DNA from: Crambe crambe
Taxonomy: Eukaryota > Porifera > Demospongiae > Poecilosclerida > Crambeidae
DNA: 64,000 nucleotides
Direction of reading: 5' to 3'
NCBI GenBank assembly: GCA_963924555.1
Contig: OZ004593.1
Coordinates: 3,716,480-3,780,479 of the forward strand
Of this stretch, positions 24,901 to 37,198 are shown piece by piece (positions within the stretch are counted from its first letter, which is position 1; each line of letters starts with the position of its first letter). The position numbers and the translations under genes were made by a program. The notes beneath the pieces are model-generated. The model was not told where the DNA came from. It made no database searches and worked only from the letters and a program-made list of their open reading frames with translations.

Positions 24901-27900
24901 CTATTCTTTCTTATAGGACTCGTACACAACATCATTCCTTGTATCAAGGTATGACAGTGATACTAAAATTTCTTGGTTATTATTAGTTCTATTCGTACAC
25001 TTGCAACATTTCAGTATCTTAAGTACCAGCTTGAATCCAATCCATGCTGAGATACACAAAAGTGGAAGGTAGAGGATCACAATTTGGAGATATCGGGGGA
25101 TACCATAATAGTATCCATAGCTATGTCTTCCTGATGCATTATAGTTAAAATATGTCAATATATTGATGGCTGAAAGATCCAAAAGTACTAAAGCATCTAT
25201 TATATTGTGGCTTCTCTGCTTGTATGGTTGGTACACGGCATGGATACTGAAAATAATCAATAACTCAAGTTGTACTAGTACATAAAATATTCCCAAGCTG
25301 TGTACAAATGAAAATGTTAGTAGTATTACAAAGCGATATATGAAGTATAGACCTGAGAAGAAGCGATATTCATCTTTGAAGCTACTTTGGAAGGCATCAA
25401 AGAAAGGTTTAAGTCTCTCTAAAGGAATGCATATGCATAAAAATTTGATAATTTTCGACTCTCCAATTCCGAGAACACTAAAAAGTCTGTAGCAAAGGGG
25501 ATATGTCAAAAGCAATAGCGGTGGGACTAACCCTACAGCTACCAGGAACAACAAAGCAGGTAATGCATAGAGTAAATGTCTTCCTGTGAAGAAAGGTAGC
25601 TCCCCGTTATAAAATGACACAAGAAAACTTTGACTCTCTGTTTCATTATTAGTACTGGTCCTTAGGGTTATTGGAGTTAAGAGAATTAATGAAACCTTAA
25701 GAGTTTCAGAGTAGCAGACTGTCAAAAATGCAGATAAGCCATGAATCACTGTATCTTTCTAGTCTGGCGTCGCCAGCCCAGCTTTTCTTCTTTTTTGGGG
25801 GGACGGGGAAGAAAAGTGGTCTGGTGGCTCTAGCATCAACTACTTGTGTCGCCCGCGCGCGCAGCTATAGCTGCGTCCCAATCAGATTGCTCTATTCAGT
25901 CACGTGAAGTAGTATTAATGTTGGCGAGACACACCCACTATTTATTCCAGGTTGGCAGAGCTAGAGCTATGGAGAGTAACCAAGAACTGTGTTTAAAGAG
26001 CTAGGAATACCTGGCCTGAAGCCTGAACGGCTGAAAGTTGTATCAGCGATTTTCAAGGGCGATGTGTTCGCAATTTTACCTACTGGCTTCGGAAAATTAT
26101 TCAACACGCATGTATATTGCAATTTAAATTATTTTTGAGAGAGCGCGCGGGCGACACAAGTAGTTGATGCTAGAGCCACCAGACCACTTTTCTTCCCCGT
26201 CCCCCAAAAAAAGAAGAAAAGCTGGGCTGGCGACGCCAGACTAGTATCTTTCAGGGTGAAATGAATGCATCTATGACTGTATCTCCTGACGTTACAAAAC
26301 TTCAGCACCATGATTACAGCCATCACTAGCATAAAAGAATATAAGATGGTGACATACTTAAAAGCTGCCAGGTCAAGAGTTTGGGCTCTGTACCACAAAC
26401 AGAAAGACCACGACTCTACATTGAAGAATTTTAAGTTGAATGACCCAATAATCAAATTGTGTGCTATTATCAAATTCTCGGAGAATCTGGGGAAATAAAT
26501 AGCACCATTCCCAGTAATGAGCATGATGTCAGTAACTTGTATGAAAAAGATGAAACCATTGAAGGATCCACTTGCAATATTTAAGTCCAGGATGAGGATA
26601 ATTATGAATAGCAAGGTCACAGGGAGGATCTCTGAGATTATATAGAATATCCACCCTACGCTACAAAGTTGGCTTGAAGAGCACTTGTATGTGATGCTAT
26701 GATAATAAACAGAGAAATTTCCCCTACACTCTGCACAAAGCATTTTGGTTCGATATTTTCCACAAATAAGACTATCCAGTTTAGCCCTATCTGTATCGTT
26801 TGGGAGAATGTACTCCAAATCTCCAGCTTTGGAACAGTATCCTCGGGGACAATAGCCAGTTACCAAATTCTCTTCTTTCCCCAAGTCATTGTCATCTATA
26901 TAACCAACCCAATAACCATGTCTTAATACTGCTTGATATTCTGCATCATTGCATCTTGAAATTCCTGCATAGTATTCGATATTCTTTTTATTCCTAATGG
27001 AGGAACACAGACACTGTTTTTGGAAGTCCCAAGAAGTTTCAAGTACATATCCAGGAGGGCAATGCTGGATTTGTATCATCATAGAAAAGGAAACTTCCTT
27101 AATATCAACTGTCTCTAGTAATATTTTAGCATGTTTTCCAGGAGTACCAAACAATCTGACTATGTTATCAGATGTGTAGATGAAACTTGCATCGATTTTT
27201 ATGGTATATTGGGGATCGCTATTATTTTGTTGTATGTATACACGAGATGCTGTTTGGATTTCATTTGAGAGTTCATCTTTTAAAATAACGGGTAACTTTG
27301 TCAGTTTTCCTGGAATAATTGGGAAGGGCTTGAATAACTCTATGCTTGGTCTTATTTCTCTGCAATAAGTAGATATTTCATAAGCTGACCTATTTACAAA
27401 TTTAAAATCACCAATGCACTCAAATGTTTCATTGTAGTTGTTGATCTTCTTATCTGAGCAGCCATAAAAGCATGGATACAACGTGGACACAAACATAGAA
27501 TGACCATAGTATTCATTGTTCCTCCCTAGATCCCCTGCGGTATTATTGTTGAATGAAAAAACTATATTTCTTTCTTCTATGAATTTCCTTTTACCAAAAT
27601 ACTGTATGAAACAACTTCGTGTTGTTATGAAGTCTTTGTAGTTTAGTGTGACTTGAAAGACAGCTCCTCCCCTATCTTCTGCAATGTTGTGTGAGAAAGT
27701 AAAGGTGGAATCATCTGTTACCATCAGTGCTGATTGTCCTACCAATGCAATTCCTCCACCTTTAATACCTTGGTTTTTTGTGAAGTGTACGTATGAAAAG
27801 GAACTAAATTGTGCTATGGATGATATTAAATACATGGCTGATCCTATATTTTCTTCAAATTCTGTAGTTCCTTTAAAAATGATCATGAATCCAACTGATA

Positions 27901-29251
27901 GGAATATTCCTTTCCCTTTAGCAAAACTGGTAAATATGGTACTATGTTTAGCAGGTGTACTTATATAATTTGAAGTAAATGAGCAATTACTAAAGATGGG
28001 TGCAGGTAAAAAACCATTGGAAAATGTATCCCATAAGTCTGTAGACACATCTACTGCAGCCCCATAGCTTCCTGTATTTCCAGTCCAGGTACATGTGTAT
28101 AGTTTTATATCATTGTGGAGATCTGTATAGTCGTATGATCGACTAGAATAAAGACTAATGCCACCACCAAATTCAGCCACATTACCTAAGAATTGACATT
28201 TGATGAGTATCAAACTATTATATTCTGGCTTAGAAGATTCGGAATGAAGATAACCAGTACTAGCCCCACCTCCTCCCTTTTCAGAGTAGTTTTCCTTAAA
28301 TGTTGTGTCCTTAATGACAACTGAATTATTATATGAAAAATCATGAAAGGTTGTGTATAATCCTCCACCCCAAACAGCAGAATTATTGGAAAAATTACAA
28401 TTTGATATTACTATAACATTATTGAAACTTCCTCTCAGATGAATGCTTAAACCCCCACCTCTCCCAAATCCATGAAAATTCCTTTCAGGTGCTCCTAAAA
28501 TGGTATTCGAAAAAATATCTGCTGTTGTAGCAATATTATCTGTAAACTCTGAGTTAGATATTTTGATGTAACTTGTTCGATTCGCTTCCAAAGATTCATT
28601 GCAAGTTATGCCTAGATCATTATCATAGCATGACATTGTTAATTCCACATAGAGTCCTCCACCACCTGGAATTGTGAATGAAATGTTCTCAGTAACTTTA
28701 TTTCCTTGGAAAGTACAATTTGTTATATTCACATAGCCATTGGTATCAATTACAGAGAGACCAGTTCCATTGCTTCCAATAACAGACGTATCTTTTATTA
28801 GCACATTCAAACAGTCTAAGATATAGATACTGCTAGAAAATTGGAACTTAACATCATTATGAGACTTTGTTTGTGAAGTTGTAGCATGCAAGGCCCCACA
28901 ATCTTGAACAATTAAATTGTACAACAAAAGGTTTGAGATATTTCCAAACTCCAACCCACCATTGGTATGCTGACAATCAATTATGGTGAGTAGTGAATTT
29001 TCTTGACTGGAAAATATGATATTTTTCACATTTTGAAGGATGATAACCTGATCCAACAAAGTTAATGGATTGGAGCACACCTTGAAAGTTGCATCATCAT
29101 TAAATCTGCTAGCAGTGATTAGTGATAAATTCTGCAAACTGTAGCTAATATCACAATTGTTACAGCCATTTGAATGGCTATATATGCAAATATCTGCTTT
29201 CAGTGAATTAAATAAACCTATGATGATGATGATAGAGTAAAGATTACACAT
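24901..29251 (-). pseudogene. Beta-helix repeat multipass membrane protein gene, split by a transposon
   Basis: Intronless. The frame opens at 29251 with a signal peptide (MCNLYSIIIIIGLFNSLKA). It then has a long region of repeats of the 'GGGG/GGGL ... F.NN.A..GG' type (for example ITNCTFQGNK, ISNCNFSNNSAVWGGGLY) that resemble Pbp/PMP-like right-handed beta-helix repeats, a Cys-rich membrane-proximal region (LICGKYRTKMLCAECRGNFS), and several membrane helices. At 26252/26244 a 484 bp element with a 9 bp duplication interrupts codons for Lys-Asp-Thr. The frame resumes at 25750 and runs to 24901 with further hydrophobic helices. Skipping the element and one duplication gives 3,858 nt, exactly 1,286 codons with no other break. 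The upstream piece runs 38 codons into the element before stopping. Function is unknown; such proteins form large families in sponges as far as I recall. Confidence 0.8.
25760..26243. mobile_element. 484 bp TIR transposon with RecQ-like fragment, 9 bp target duplication
   Basis: The ends are about 105 bp inverted repeats that begin TAGTCTGGCGTCGCCAGCCC and mirror GGGCTGGCGACGCCAGACTA at 26224-26243. The target duplication GTATCTTTC is perfect at 25751-25759 and 26244-26252. The interior plus strand (about 25989-26100) reads a helicase motif I region, ERLKVVSAIFKGDVFAILPT followed by GFGK, in one open frame. This is the Walker A segment of a RecQ-like SF2 helicase. The element is too short to be autonomous. 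Confidence 0.92.
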
Positions 29252-30098
29252 GTTGGTACGTCTTGCACAGTTTATGAATACGGTATGCCAAATTTGCTCT
29301 TTATATCATAGATTTTTGCTGAAAGTGAAAGGACAATGGTTTATTAAAATTCCCCCCCAAAATAATTTTGTTATTAATGAATTGGCTGTATACGTGGAGA
29401 GTTTATGACTATTGAAATTCCATATTTGGACTCGTTTTTATTGGTTATGAATTGGCTTTGAAAGTTTTTGGCTTTGCAAGATAAATTTTAGTGAAACCAT
29501 TGGTTTTATAGAATAAATATTCTAATGGTTATAATGAAAGTTTTGGTTTTATCTGGAAAATGTGTATCGAGATAATATCTGCACAAGTATCACAGGAAAA
29601 GAGTTATTTGCAATGATCAGGATTGACGGGGGGTGGGAGTAATATTATGCACAGAATTTTTACCTTAACACACCTACCCTTGCCTAACTGGATAACCACT
29701 TGAAAGAGATGTACCCAATTCAGAACCAAATAGCTGAGTTTTCAAAGATCTCATTCCAATGCTGCATAGCTACCAAGTAGAAAATAATTCAGTTCATAAG
29801 TTACCGAGTCTGTGGTGACCCCCCTCCCTCCTTCCCCATGTTGCAGAAATGACACATCTAGGGAAAGATTTCCTCAGTCATTTTTCACCTAGCTTCATGC
29901 TTGGGCCAATTTTTGTAGGGTGTATGAGGCTATTCCTGACACCCGACAAGTAATGATTTCCCTGTGATGAGGATTTTAATTAATGCTGGGAAATGCAAGT
30001 GTTAATTAACCAAAAAAGTACTATATACACATGACAATAATAAAATATACCTTAGTCACTACTTAGTGTCTGCACAAATAATAAGGATCATCAAAATA
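29252..30098. other. Intergenic region without recognised genes
   Basis: AT-rich. I see no coding or repeat structure beyond TTGG/TTTT-rich low complexity at 29380-29560. It contains the promoter of the minus-strand membrane protein gene and the 3' flank of the CREB3L gene. Confidence 0.5.
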
Positions 30099-32227
30099 TC
30101 AAAACTCTGTCATGTTCTGGCTATATTGAGTGTTCGAAATGTTGACTGTCATAATAGTACGAAGAACAGTCATGTGGGAACTTCCAGAAACTAATGGCTG
30201 ACCTACTACATAATTATTACTAGTAGGATAGTCATCTACTTGTTCCCTAAATATCTGTCTAAACCAGTCACAAGCTCTTCCAGGAAAGTTCAAGTTGGGG
30301 TCTACCGAGAGCAGAGAACGAGATCGAACTGGAAAAAGGATAATAATGTGAAATACTTGCTCCATAATAGGCTGGACTGAAATTATCACTTTCTTTTGAC
30401 TGATCAAGTGAAATTCTTACCAGACGCTGTATTATAGTAAGTTTGTTTCTGATTATTCCACAAACTTGGAGATGATCCACCATACAACACAGCAAAACAA
30501 AGGATGATGACCTGTAAATAATGCGATAAGAGATTTATCATACATCATGTCAAAGACCCATGTGGTACATACCATAATGCATGTTCCAACTTTTGCACTG
30601 CCATGACTGTTCTTAGGTTTCTCAATCAGCATCGTCTGTAGCTTCCTCAAATGCTCCACAAGAGACCTGAATAATGTTTAGCTAAAGGATAAAAGTAAAT
30701 TTATCTGGCGCTAACTTATTTTCCATCTCCAGTGCTTCAACACGCTTCTTGAGATGGACATTCTCACGACTGTACTCTGATACTCTTATCAAGAAAACCA
30801 ACAATAATGAACAGAATCTCTTAAAATTGTTGTATTACACCTCTCTTCTAATGTCTGCATGAGTTCTTTCTTCCTCTTCCTACTCTCTTGAGCTGCAACC
30901 TTTAGCAACAGGTGTACATACAACTTGAGTATTACATCTCTATCATCTCATTCCACTCCACAACTTCAAGGCACAATAACTTACTTTGTTCCGTAATTTG
31001 CGACGAACAGTTTTCAATGCCTTTTCTTCGACCTATTTGATCACTCATGAAAACAGCATAATAATCAATGCTTAATGTGAATTACCTTAGTTAACGGCAG
31101 AGTTGTAGGAATTGGAAGACCCTCGGCTTTAAGAGTTTCCTTTTCTTCTTCTGTTAAATTCACTTCTCTACTACACATATAATGCTACATGGCAGAAATA
31201 CACACACTATGCCACAGAGAATATTTGGAGTTTTTTTTTGTTTTGTTTTATTTTTAAATCTATAATCATATCTTGCTTACAATTGGAGTTTTTTCTTGGA
31301 TCTATAATACTTAAAAGACCCTTCCAAAGCTCAGCAAGATTCATGATACGTATATCAATTTTCATCCTTAAACTTATTTATAGCATTGTTATTACCTTAG
31401 TACCATATTCTACTATGTGCATGTGCTGAGGGTTAATAATACAACCTTAATCCTTGCATCTATGAGGGCAACTGGATCAACGGTGGTTTCCAATGGAAGG
31501 CAGGCTGGAGGATGGGAAGTGCTATGTGGAGCAGAAGAGGACCCTTTAATGGACGATACCAATTGCCTATCACCTGAGTTGCTCCTTCCAGGTGATGTTG
31601 AAGTAGACATGGTGTCATAACCTGAAATTCAAAGAAGGCCATACATAAGGATATGTAGCACTGAATGTTTAAAGCTTTACCAGCATCAGAGTTATTGCTT
31701 TCTTCATTACTCACTTCCTCGTCACTGTTTGGGCTGTTAAGGTGTGATGACTGATCATCTTCAGGAGGTAAAGCATAGGAATGATCATGCCTCACACAAG
31801 TGAGGGTGTGTTCATGATCTAGTATATATTTCTCCGATATGCTGTTCAATCTAGGTCTCTTTAAAGGACCGATCTCACCCTCTTGTCTTAACTGTTTAGA
31901 TCTTTTTAACTTCCTCTGGTCTGAAAAATCTTCCAAGGAGTTACTCTCTTGGCAGTACTTTATATCACGATATAGAACATCATTATCAATATTGAATGGA
32001 CTTTCACTTTGCAGGCTCTGTCCAGCACTATAACTCCCTTCCTTAAAGGGGTCTTCACTCACTCCCATTAACAGATCATCACTAAAAAGAGTCATAAGAG
32101 TGTCTTCTTGAAGGTCATCAAGGAGAGCAATCAGAGTAGAGTCATCAGATGGATTAAATTCCTCAAATCCTTCCATTCCCTTAAAAATATAGAGATCACT
32201 TTCTTCGTTATTATCTGTACTCGACAT
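30099..32227 (-). CDS. CREB3L: CREB3L-type membrane-bound bZIP transcription factor (OASIS family), 9 exons
   Basis: ER-anchored factor released by regulated proteolysis to drive secretory-capacity genes (family knowledge). Exons: 32227-31681, 31621-31446, 31184-31086, 31032-30985, 30899-30841, 30784-30716, 30666-30573, 30511-30421, 30328-30099; 470 residues. The N-terminus is acidic (activation). The family block LTEEEKETLKAEGLPIPT precedes the basic region VRRKLRNKVAAQESRKRKK, then the leucine zipper (VSEYSRENVHLKKRVEALEM). A single membrane span VGTCIMVIILCFAVLYGG follows the zipper at the spacing usual for CREB3L. About 25 residues after it, RSRSLL contains the RSLL site-1 protease-type motif seen in CREB3L1/2. 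The luminal tail has NxS/T sequons. ATF6 and XBP1 are excluded by the bZIP block and the membrane segment. Confidence 0.95.
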
Positions 32228-32307
32228 CTTCGATCGCTAGGCGCTAGGCTTACGTGTCATTTCGACGTCACACACCGTCCTAATTAAAGCCCACTTTATT
32301 CTAAGAA
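32228..32307. promoter_or_regulatory. 80 bp bidirectional promoter with CRE-like GACGTCA site
   Basis: Start codons of CREB3L (minus) and PORCN (plus) are only 80 bp apart. The gap contains GACGTCA at 32264-32270, a CRE core, and ACGTG at 32253-32257, both of the type bound by CREB/CREB3L/ATF6 factors. Shared control and autoregulation by the CREB3L product are inferences. Confidence 0.6.
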
Positions 32308-35300
32308 ATGCTCACCACCATGATGATATTCCAAAACGTCATGGATCAAAGCTTCCATTGGATTTTCTACAGTTGTACTATTCCAACTCTTCAGCAAGGT
32401 GCACTGATTTCACTCCCCATACTGGCCAGTGGTATCATAATACGACTGTGTACCTTTATGAACCTCTCAAGCTCTTTAATTCATATACTTAGTATTTTCA
32501 TGGGACTTTGTATGCTGTGGTTCTTTTATTCTGGAGGAGTTGTCTACTTTATTCTGTTGTGTGGAGTAATCTATGGTCTGTTATTAATGATTCCAAAACA
32601 TAGGGGGGTATCTGTGGCAGTAACTTCTGTTGCATTTTTATTGATATGGTGAGCTATAATTGTAGTCCTGTAAATGTAGTTATGCAGCCACCTGATATTG
32701 CAGTGAAACTTTTGTAGCCACAGCTTCAGAATGGCACCAAGTAAGAGGTTAATAGCAAATTAAGAGCCTAAAATTATGTGATGTAATTCCAGCTATATTT
32801 CTTTATGAAGGCTCATTTCTAGTTATGGTCATGCGAATGGTATCTCTGGGATTTGATTTGGATCCTGGAACAACCAATGATGGAAAAAAGAGAACTCCAA
32901 ACATTTTATCACTGCCCACCTTCCTGGAATACATGGGTTACTGTCTCTTCCCTACTACTTCAATATTTGGACCATTTATAATATTCAATGATCATGTCAA
33001 GTTTCTTGACCAGTCTCCATTGGTAAAGTCATGTAGCTACATACAGGTACACTATAGCATAATAATATGGGGCTGTCCATAGAGACATGTTGAAGCAAAG
33101 GTTGGTTTCAATCACAGTATAAAGATTTGTGGTTCAAAAAGCTGTATCTGATATTGTTCTTCGTTGCAGAATTTTTCTTGGTTCTTCAGTATGACTAAGG
33201 CATGGGTGGGATCCATGGTGTGTTTGGGGGTGTCTGCCTGTGTTATGCCATTCCTATTCAATGAGCCTAACTGGAATAAGTAATTCACTAATTAAACTTG
33301 TATCTGTAATATTCGTGGATATGAATTTTGCAGGTGGCTAGCTGCTTATTCTGCAGCTGCATCTTTTCGCTATAGTCACTATTTTGTTAGCCTGCTCTCA
33401 CAGTTTGGAGCAGTAGCCTCTGGTATAGGGAGATCACCTACAAATACATGGCAAGTCATCTTACATATTTCATGATAGTACTTGAGAAAAAGAGGCTTAT
33501 GCTAGAAAGTTATTGTATGTGTGGGTGGATCAAAGAAGTGGTACAGTGCTATATCCTTCATACAGCACTTTTTTTTGTTGTTTTTTTAAAATAGGCTGTG
33601 CTGTATGAAACTTGTACAGTTCCTGCATGCACAAATACTCAGCAACTGTACCATCAATAATATGGTAAAGGTCGTTACGTGAATATGCTGGGTAAGGGGT
33701 ATCCAGCTAGCTAGCTAGCTGCTGGTTCATGCTATGAAGAAAGCCCAACAAGGTAGCACAGATAATAGCTTAGTTTACAAGCTGGAAAGCCCACCTTAAT
33801 TATTGGTGAATTTTCCACACGACTCTCTCCTATTGATTCTCTGTACATGAAGCTTCCATGGCTGACTAGGTAGCTTTAGTACTATATTCATAAGCTCTAA
33901 AACTATCTCCTGCCATGCGTGAATTGGGTAAGGGTCGTCGATATAGTAAATACAGTATATGTGCATGCATGACGTCTAATTAATTATGTAGTTCTATTGC
34001 ACACATGTATGTATGTGAGTGTAGACCTATAATTATATATATGAGAGTCAGCTTGCTCTTGAATTACTTAGGGTCATGCTGTATGTATAATATAGCATGA
34101 GAAGTGTGGTCAAGAGGCCAATATAGCATGAGGCAGATTATTACACACAACACTTACATACAGAATATGCAATTAATTTTGATTTTGGTGAATTTAAGAT
34201 ATAGGTGCATTGTGTACTTTTTTTAGGTTGGAGTTTCATGTAGTTCATCCTCTTTCAGTGGAACTGCCTCGATCTTTAGGAATAGTTGTCACAAACTGGA
34301 ACCTCCCAATGCATATATTTCTGAAGAACTGTGAGTACAACATTAAAGTTACATGACTTCCCAAGTTAGTCACACTGGAAGCTGTGGGTGTCCAATACCC
34401 ATTAATGGAATTAGCTCATGGTATCTATTGGCTTAATTGTTACTGGTGTTAGTTTCAGTCTTGTATAATATTATCTTATACATGAAGCAATGAGCCAAGT
34501 AATTAGGGTGCCTCACTACATGCAAGTAAAACACCTTTCAAACATAAATTCCCAGCAGGAAATCCTACATTTTATAAGTCTGATAACTGATGACTTGTTG
34601 CAGATGTCTACAAACCATCACGTGCATATATTGGAAAGTTTGGTGCCATCTTAGCAACTTACTTTGCTAGTGCCTTACTTCATGTGAGTTGGATTGCATT
34701 TCGGTTATAGTTGATGATCATTTAATTTTTCAGGGGTTAAACTTTCAACTTGGTGCTGTGTTACTCTCTATTGGTGTGTATGCTTACATAGAAAATGGTA
34801 CGAGTTGTATACATGTACTAGAATAAAGAATCTGGGTGTGGGACCACTTATGTGGGTATGTAATAGTCTATGTATAATTATTATAATTATATATATTTTT
34901 TATTTCTTAGTACTGCGATACAAATTGAGTGTGAAGTTTGATGCTTGTATCTTAGATCGTCCATGCTCTAATGAATGTAATCACAGCAGCAAACAGGTTA
35001 GTAGTTTGTAGATTTGGAAGGCAGAATCAAATATCCACTGGAATGTGAAACCCTCTACTAGAGTACTACCTTATGGGTGGCCATGGTTAACACTGGTTTT
35101 ACTGTTCTGGCTATATTTCATCTCGCTTATCTGGGACTTATGTTCGGAGCTCAATCACCTGAGGAAATGGATTTGGAATTACAGGTTATTTTCTACAATA
35201 TTATATTCTTTCTGTTTTCATTGACATTTATTGCAGGGATTTTCTATGGTGCATACTCTAAGCAAATGGGCTCATCTTAACTTTCTTAGTCACTGGGTGG

Positions 35301-35335
35301 CACTTTCGTCATACATATTGTATGTTTTGATTTGA
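32308..35335 (+). CDS. PORCN: Porcupine, Wnt protein-serine O-palmitoleoyltransferase (MBOAT family), 11 exons
   Basis: ER membrane enzyme that attaches palmitoleate to a conserved Wnt serine, needed for Wnt secretion. Exons: 32308-32648, 32704-32747, 32811-33022, 33170-33279, 33334-33450, 34227-34330, 34604-34683, 34734-34797, 34911-34996, 35062-35184, 35237-35335; 459 residues against 461 in human. Family blocks: SEWHQVRG, MVSLGFDLD (the signature after the first helices), PLSVELPRSLGIVVTNWNLP with the catalytic Asn, and ASALLHGLNFQLGAVLLS with the MBOAT histidine. Many hydrophobic helices are spread along the protein. The exon 5 donor is GC (33451-33452) rather than GT. The start is the first in-frame ATG; the next Met residues are close by. 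Confidence 0.95.
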
Positions 35336-36017
35336 ATGTTTGTGAGACAATCATGATCTGAAGCCTGAATAGGCCAATTCATGTTTTTTGTAAAGCCAAG
35401 TGGGCGCAGCAAAAAAATGTCATATCGAGTACATCTCACCATAATGGTTAGGCTCAAAGTTCAGTTTCATTGATAAGACCCAAATGAGCATAAAAACATG
35501 TACATGATAGAGTACATAAAACAGAACACTGAACATGAGAACTATAAAAGTGACTGAAATATCAGACAGAACCTCCAACTGTGAGTCATCAATGCCCATC
35601 TCAGATTTTAAATGCACCTCCTTCCACAGTAATATCGTCTTCCCTGCTTCAAGAATGTAGGGAGTTCAAAGAGGAATTTGACACTAGTTTGCCAATAAGA
35701 TTGTCAAGGAGAATGTGTGTGGAGTGAAGGAGATCAAGACAGTGTTGTATAGAGGATAAGAAGAGATGGTGCAAGGACAAAAAGCCCCACTCTATGTGGA
35801 AGAGAAGATTGGCTGGTTGATGGGACATGGCATCGGGATCATGGATGGAAGACAGTCACTGGCTGAGCAGGGCTATATCACACCCAAGAAAATTACTCAT
35901 GTTATCTGTGTAATGATAATGGAGAAACTGCATCTTGAAGCTCACTAACACAGTCTACCACAGCTCATCAGGACCTTTGTTCACCAGAAATCCAAGTTTA
36001 GCCACCAAGGTGCTACA
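35336..36017. other. Downstream region of PORCN without recognised genes
   Basis: A short minus-strand frame at 35420-35617 includes a hydrophobic stretch but no family signature. 35640-36000 has codon-like composition in pieces with several stops; possibly transposon debris. Confidence 0.4.
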
Positions 36018-36101
36018 TAGTCTCGCATAGCCAGACCCAATTCTTTCCTTTTTCTTGCCCCCAAGAAAAAGGAAAGAATTGGGTCTGGCTATGCGAGACT
36101 A
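36018..36101. mobile_element. 84 bp near-perfect hairpin element with 9 bp target duplication
   Basis: TAGTCTCGCATAGCCAGACC and onward folds onto its own reverse complement ending GGTCTGGCTATGCGAGACTA, with a spacer of a few bases (GCCCCC). The target duplication GGTGCTACA is perfect at 36009-36017 and 36102-36110. The TAGTCT end and 9 bp duplication match the element at 25760-26243. Confidence 0.92.
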
Positions 36102-37198
36102 GGTGCTACACCCCATAGATGGTATATCCACCCTCTTCGCCAGCTCTCCTGAAAAGTCTCCAACTTCTTCACCAGATTAGCTAATCTGTTAAAATCTCAG
36201 CCCGGTAGGCATCACACAGGTTTCCAATACTGATCTTGACGACAATGGACTGATGTTGCCTTGAAATACCCCAACATAGGTGTAACGCTGGGTCAGGCAT
36301 TTGCCCGATCAATACACACATCTTTCACATCCTACAACTGTATGGTGGTTTGCATGACTTTAGTCCTATAATTTGCCTCCCAGATTCTTCATACAACTCA
36401 TTAGCTATGGGGCTAGCGTGTGCACATGCCTAATGTTAAGTATGGAGGCTATAGCTAAGAACATCTAGGAAAATTTTTGCCCTGGATAGAGTATCTCAAA
36501 CTGTTCTAGAAATGCACACGTGTATTATAGAGTACCTCAGAAATCCACACATGTATAATATAGCTAAAAAGTCATAATTGTCTATATAGCAATTCAGGAA
36601 GAACTTATTAACGAGCTTTGCATGGGTGTTGATTGCGCATTTATTATTATTATTATTATTATTATTTTTATTTTTATTTTGGTATGTAATTTTTCCTGGT
36701 GGGGAGGGGTGGCTTAGATACAAGAACTGGTATAATAATTGTACCTGACCATTGCATAAATTATATCAGAAAACATATCCAGGGGCACTACATTCAATAT
36801 CACAGCACATCATGAAGTCTACATGAGTATAATAAAAGTGTAATAATTTGTATGCACTGAAGCAGTTAAAGAGGTTCCTGACAACAAAATCAATACCTCA
36901 GGCAGTTCTGAAAAATAGGTTATTTTGGTATTGGACCACAGCATTGGGATATTCACTGGTGGAGTGGGTGAATGGCCTGAAGCAACTGTGTTGTATAGGT
37001 CACAATTGTTCAACTAGTCTAACATCTATTATCATTGGGACAATTACTGGGGGAGACAATCTGATTTAATTTTATGTATGCATAGACAACAAGACTGCAA
37101 ATTGAAAACACTGAAAATTTAAATCGATATAAGCATTATTATGGCACTGTTAATAATGAAAATTCTAAGCCAAATTCACAAGTTTGTCAGCGTAATTA
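36102..37198. other. Intergenic; microsatellite, no recognised gene
   Basis: Contains a (TTA)n run at 36642-36666 and AT-rich sequence. A plus-strand frame at 36848-37069 is short and unrecognised. Confidence 0.45.

Noticed and set aside
26129-26243. C-terminal 38 codons of the long membrane protein frame
   Set aside because: They lie inside the inserted element and are a read-through artefact, not part of the original protein.
30099-32227. Identification as XBP1 or ATF6
   Set aside because: The LTEEEK...LPIPT block, the basic region and a membrane span directly after the zipper are specific to CREB3-like factors.
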